DNA from: Anaspis maculata
Taxonomy: Eukaryota > Arthropoda > Insecta > Coleoptera > Scraptiidae
Direction: 5' to 3'
NCBI GenBank assembly: GCA_949128115.1
Contig: OX421967.1
Location: forward strand, 26,304,635-26,368,634
Length of the DNA: 64,000 nucleotides
Shown here in pieces: positions 59,601 to 64,000 of the stretch. Each line of letters opens with the position of its first letter. The stretch's first letter is position 1. A program made the position numbers and the translations under genes. The notes below the pieces were generated by a model that saw only the letters and a program-made list of their open reading frames with translations, was not told the origin of the DNA and made no database searches.

Positions 59601-62600
59601 ATACTGTATACGGTGTCTGCAAGTAGTGCCATGTGGGCTCCACTTCTTAAGAGTAAGGTATAGGTATGTACTTCAACTGTGCCAAGTCTCAATGCTGTAC
59701 TGAAACGTGTAAGGTTGGTACCGCTAACCACCGGACAATGAGAAGAAAAACAGTTGACTGTAAAATTTTTCGGAGATGGTCGATGGGAACGATGGTAACA
59801 CACGGCATTCCATTCTTGACTTCACTCTCCATGGGACTACCAAGTTTCACTCGAATATCTTGAAAAATCACTGATTTATTGAGAAATGCCAATTTTCATG
59901 AAACTGACCACTAATTTCAGGATTTTTCAGAAACGGCCGAAGATACTGAGACGCGGTTTGTTTTTCTTCAACAAGCATTGAATTATGAATCTACGTATGT
60001 AGTGACTTTCGTGACTCCAACTCCCTTGGTTACTGAGTTGCAATTTTTGCATTATTGAACACCCTGTATACGGCGTCTGCAAGTAGTGCCATCTGGGCAC
60101 CACTTCTTGAAAGTAAGGTATAAGTATGTACTTTAACTGTGCCAAATCTCAATGTTGTACTCAAAAGTGCAAGGTTTGTATGGGCTACGTGCATGACATG
60201 TAGCGCCGCCGCTGAATGTGAAGCTCTTGTGGGAGCGATTTAGTTGGCGAACATCTCACTAGATGACGTTCGTGTCGTGTCGTCGTATTCTTGTACTCTA
60301 CTATTAAACATTTCAAATTCCCTTCACGTGGTGGCTTCATCACAACATGCACAACCAACAAATATACGTAATAATGTGATCAGTATAAAGAATCGGTTAT
60401 GTCACCCCAAAACTTTTCCGACTAGTATCCAGGAACCTATGTCCTTTTTTATTTGAAGCGTCCCTTTGGGTGGGAAGTTGGGATTAGACAAAAAGAAAAA
60501 AGTTGTGAAATTTTCAAGAACCAGTTACCTCTTGTTTGAAAATGAATTGTAAAAATCTGTTCACAGGATAAAAAGTTGGAAAATTTTCAGTTTTTCCAGA
60601 GAGTAAAACTCGAAAACCGTGGGTCCGATTTCAAAAAGTTTCCCAACAATAATCAATTCAATCCTTTATACAACTTTCATTCCCGACATGTCTGCACCTA
60701 AAATGAATAGGTTTGTTCCATCAAGAGGTTTCAAACTATAGTCAGAGCCAATAGGAATCGAGAAATACAGTTTGAAAACTGATTTGGGCGCTTCTCATTG
60801 GCTCTGACTAGTTTGAGATTTCTGATGGAACAAACCTAATATTTCGTGGTGCTCACCGCATATCGAAATTTGCACTCCATTTTTTCATATTCACGGAATG
60901 TGCAAATTTCATTTTGAAAAAAATACCGTCGGAAAACAGGAACCGTGTGGATTTTAAAAATAGGCCTAATGACGCTCAATCCAATCTACTTTGGACATCA
61001 GTTGGAATTTTCCAAAAAAAAGTCGATCCCCGAGCAGGAATGAATTTTTATGTAGAGTCCTCCTACAAAAGCAAGTCGTTCTGGTCAAAACACGGGCGAG
61101 AGACCCTCTCCGGTGGCAACGGCCAGGAGAAATTTCGGAAATTTACACAACGCCCGACTGGAAAATGGTGGAAAACGACAACTGCAGACTCAATTTGACT
61201 CTTTGTTGTGTTGCTCCCTGCCAAACTTGGTTCCAATCCATCAGATAGATTTTGAATAATTGGATGGTAAAGTTTTGAAAGTTTACATTTTTTATAATTT
61301 GACAGATGACAGCCAAAAACTAATGGGCTGTTTCCAGAGAAAAACCATGTCCGCATACCAAATTTAAAGTTGATCGGGTCAACGATTCGGCAGTTATCGT
61401 GGAAGATTAGAGACACACCTACAGACACACACAGATAGATAGACATCATTCTGAAAATGATCTCAATCGTCTTGGGGGACCTCAAAATGGAAATATCCGG
61501 TGAAATCTCAAAAAAAAATTCTGCACGATTAAAATACTTTCCCTTCCATTCTGGTGGGGGGTCGGGGAAGTGAATGCATGGATTTTGATGACGTAATATC
61601 TACTTACTGGGTGCTAAAAAAATTGGAACAGTTATGCGACACCCTGTATTCGGCATGAAATGAAAAGTTTTCAACAATATGCTTATATTTTAAAAAGATA
61701 GGTACGGATAAAATGACCCAGGGAAACTTTTTTGCTTATTATGCTACGTTGTGAATTATCTCGGAGGGGGACTCATAAGGATGGAGTAGAATTTGCGTGA
61801 ACACAAGCGGGGTTTACAGAAACCACCCCAGCTTATAAAAATTATGCAATATATTTTTGCCGTGCGAAATTCGTGAAATTGCAGGCAACTTGAAGCACGA
61901 CACAAATATTGTTACGAGTTGCGAGGCTCGTAATGGAGGTATAATTTATACTGGTAATATATTCGAGGCGGTGTGGTTCCGGAAGGCTCGAGAAAGCTGG
62001 AGATCGAGACGCGCGAATAAGACACATCTGCAAAATGGGCGGAGGTGCTGCACTCGAGAGCTTGCCAGAATATACGCGAACGGACTGCCAGGCATTGCTG
62101 GAGTGTCTCGAAAACACGGAAACACATTTTTCAGCTCCTTAATTGCCATAAGATATTCTAGGACTAGGTACTTTTGTCACTTTTTTTCGCACAATTATAG
62201 AATTGTCTGCACTTCAGGAAGTAGCCGGATATAACATGAACTTTTCAGTTTCAAGCGAAACCAATGATTGAAAAACTATTTAGCAAAGACAAGTCTGATT
62301 CTGGACCTAGGAAAGTTGATCAAAGGTGATGGTTTTCAAGAAGAGAAGAGAAAGGAATTTAGGAAAGAGGAATAGGAAGGTAGCAGAATAGAAGAAGTGA
62401 AAGGGATGAGATATCTGAGTTATGAATTGCAGAAAAACAACGGGAATGAGGCGCAGAATAAAAAAGAGAAACGCCCGCACCTTGAGTATCTAACCATTTG
62501 ATTCTGTGAACCGAGTTTTCTGGTTCTCAAATATTCAAACCGCTGGGCAATCGGTTTTTCCACCATAAAAAGTATTTAAAACCACGCAGGACAAATTTCA

Positions 62601-63053
62601 TCCGGAAATGAAGTGACACAGGGTGTTTAATTTGAACATCAAAATTAGGGTGTAAATTGATGATCTCATTTCCGTTACTTCCGGAGGTGTTACCAGCTCA
62701 GCTCTATGATCGATGCCAAAGGCAGCAAAAGTACCTAGGTACTCCTACATATCCCATAAACACTTCGGAATTATAAAAGCATGAGGGAAAGCGTTCTTGG
62801 ATTGGTTTTTAAAAAGCTCACGTGGATATTCATGTCAACTTACATTCAAAATAATCAAGGAAATGCTGAAATACAATACGCTAAACTGCTCATATCTCCC
62901 GGTTTGGATGCCTAGAAACACGTTGTACCACGTAGCCAAAAACACTGCTGGTGCGATCATTATGGCGGTTTTTTGGCTCTTCAACGAATTCAACCGTACA
63001 ATATCCAGGCATTTGAAGCCAATTTTCAATAAGTTCCAGTAATCTTCAAGCAT
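56696..63053 (-). CDS. Odorant receptor (7tm_6 family), complete
   Basis: Seven-transmembrane ligand-gated olfactory channel subunit expected to pair with Orco in sensory neuron dendrites. Six exons on the minus strand: 63053-62844, 58829-58372, 58312-58202, 57860-57758, 57499-57344 and 56914-56696. GT-AG junctions and phases are consistent (0, 2, 2, 0, 0); 418 aa. Exon 1 holds two hydrophobic segments (AIMIAPAVFLATWY; VLYFSISLIIL). Exon 2 has NKKQIVEF and FWPIP, then several TM segments. Exon 3 has HIGKLEEIFGPVLLVYFL, the family hallmark before TM6. Exon 4 contains FIPSQLLTNE. Exon 5 has KSLYMILIKC, LMVG and GTFAK, the C-terminal signature. The last exon (MFEDSFNFYL onward) is less certain and unusually long after the conserved end. 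Intron 1 (4 kb) holds nested palindromes. Confidence 0.85.
57891..57995. mobile_element. Harbinger-like MITE in odorant receptor intron 3
   Basis: Ends GGGACCCGTTTTATAAAGCT and complement of GTTTTATGAAATGGAGCCC, 105 bp. The ends resemble the GGGCCC...TTTATAAA termini of PIF/Harbinger MITEs. It lies 30 bp upstream of the exon 4 acceptor. Confidence 0.65.
58993..60177. repeat. Nested palindromic repeat cluster in odorant receptor intron 1
   Basis: Outer inverted ends: CCCTGCACTTCTGAGTACAG at the left and CTCAAAAGTGCAAGG at the right. Several internal copies of ACTTCAAGAAGTGGTGC-type and CCGTATACAGGGTGTCCAAT-type words occur in both orientations (near 59090, 59460-59530, 59600-59650 and 60060-60120). 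This indicates one fold-back family inserted into another copy of itself. Short ORFs here share the same repeated peptides and are not genes. Confidence 0.72.
60710..60836. mobile_element. 127-bp MITE, GGTTTGTTCCATCA family, TA flanks
   Basis: GGTTTGTTCCATCAAGAGGT at the left and its complement (ending GGAACAAACC) at the right; TA at 60708-60709 and 60837-60838. The interior is also palindromic (AGTCAGAGCCAATAG / CATTGGCTCTGACT). Same ends as 21901-22888. Lies in odorant receptor intron 1. Confidence 0.85.
60837..62843 (-). other. Remainder of odorant receptor intron 1
   Basis: No exon recognised. It contains the LTR-like fragment at about 61860-62130 related to 55290-55640, and short words (ACACCCTGTAT at 61641) shared with nearby fold-backs. 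Confidence 0.4.
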
Positions 63054-63845
63054 TATTATTTTGTTCTTGTTTGAGGCTTTTTGGATGGAAGTAAACGTGA
63101 CTTTTGATATCTCCGGTGTTCAATGTCTCGCATTATTTCAACATCACCTGCTTGTCTCGAATCGCGCTTCTTGCGAATTTTGGCGTGACTAGGACTTATT
63201 GCTGTCACCTTACCTACCTTGGTCACAAACATTTGGAAACGAAGAAAAAATTGCATAGATTATTCAGGTATTGAGCTTTGTTGATCTTTTATGCATCAAA
63301 AGAATTTTTGCAACAAAATTATTTATACAAGCTCGTTTTCTGCCATAGGTAGATACCTAGGTAGAACCTAGACGGTTGAAAAGGTTAATCATCTGAATTC
63401 CCTAGAGCTAGTATAGGTTCTTGTTCACAGCACAGTGTCGAATCAATAAATCACGAATCACGGGAGGCTAATTTATTCTCTCTTTTTAATAAATAATGGT
63501 GGTGTACTGTAAAATAGGGGAAATGTGTATAGTTGCTTATTTCAAACTTATTCCCAGATTTGTTTGAAAGGGTATAGCTTCATATATCTTATCATGAGAA
63601 CCAACCGGGTCGTAAGGTTTACATTTTCTTTATGCCGACCACTCAAACAATTTATTTTCCTTAAAATATCGCTTTGGTTAACTTCGCCGATTACTCGTTG
63701 TTGTTGTATAGATGTGTTTCACTCGCTTATTGCGATCTCCAGCTCATCGAACATCCAGAAGCACCGCGCTTTCTCTCGAATGTACTGGAATCACATTCCT
63801 CGAGAAAGTTTTGGGAGTGAGAAATGTGGGATAGGAAGATTGAAA

Positions 63846-63972
63846 ATGCGTACCCTGTTCAGCCTAGTTCTAACCGTTAATGTCAATCTCATGATGATTG
63901 CCTGTGCCACGCGGCCGTCTAAAATCGAAATTTATTGCAAATTTTTCCTTTGCTTCAAATGGACTTGCAGTA
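63846..63972 (+). CDS. Candidate first exon of a small secreted protein (partial, off right edge)
   Basis: The ATG at 63846 has a good AAAATG context and opens 42 codons: a hydrophobic signal-like N-terminus (MRTLFSLVLTVNVNLMMIAC) followed by a short Cys-bearing segment (YCKFFLCFKWTC). A perfect GTAAGT donor follows at 63973 (phase 1). No family recognised. The continuation would lie beyond the window, so the call rests on signal-peptide appearance and donor quality only. Confidence 0.25.
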
Positions 63973-64000
63973 GTAAGTAGGTATATAAATGTATAAAATC

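Noticed and set aside
63525..63845. Upstream part of a 151-codon plus-strand ORF
   Set aside because: Only the last ATG (63846) leads into a signal-like sequence with a donor. The upstream part has no supporting feature.

Overview
The window is eukaryotic nuclear DNA from an insect. It has intron-rich genes with GT-AG junctions, a 7tm_6 odorant receptor (a family found only in insects), and long AT-rich intergenic and intronic stretches full of inverted-repeat transposons and short TAGGTA/TACCTA words. The sequence does not fix the order of insect. No tRNA, rRNA or CRISPR array was seen. All gene models were assembled by eye from splice signals, reading phase and family knowledge.

Layout. 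(1) 1-18.9 kb, minus strand: two tandem secreted histidine acid phosphatase genes. The second is complete (14034-18848, four exons). Only exon 1 of the first is inside the window (38-145). Between them lies a composite palindrome of about 10 kb (3632-13920) made of nested inverted-repeat elements. (2) 18.9-24 kb: intergenic, with several TIR elements. (3) 24011-27658, plus: an STK16-type kinase whose true start is probably the internal Met-Gly-Cys-Ile-Cys acylation motif. (4) 27861-32909, plus: a ten-exon CLC chloride channel. (5) 32.9-36.5 kb: nested palindromic elements and a decayed Ty3/Gypsy pol fragment. (6) 36535-45226, minus: a second CLC channel, tail-to-tail with the first. Four internal exons (211, 102, 235 and 394 nt) have identical lengths in the two genes, so they are an inverted gene duplication. 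(7) 45.3-48.6 kb: upstream region of that channel. (8) 48.6-63.1 kb, minus: an odorant receptor cluster with one intact six-exon gene (56696-63053, 418 aa), a decayed tandem copy (51038-52230) and a further receptor-like fragment (49696-50130). Fold-back elements and Gypsy gag remnants are interspersed. (9) At the right edge is a possible first exon of a small secreted protein (63846-63972).

No new multi-gene system is evident. The dominant unusual feature is the density of long fold-back DNA (arms from about 50 bp to several kb). Several of these sit inside introns of genes that appear functional, and some carry dateable nested insertions with clear target-site duplications or an empty site in the partner arm.
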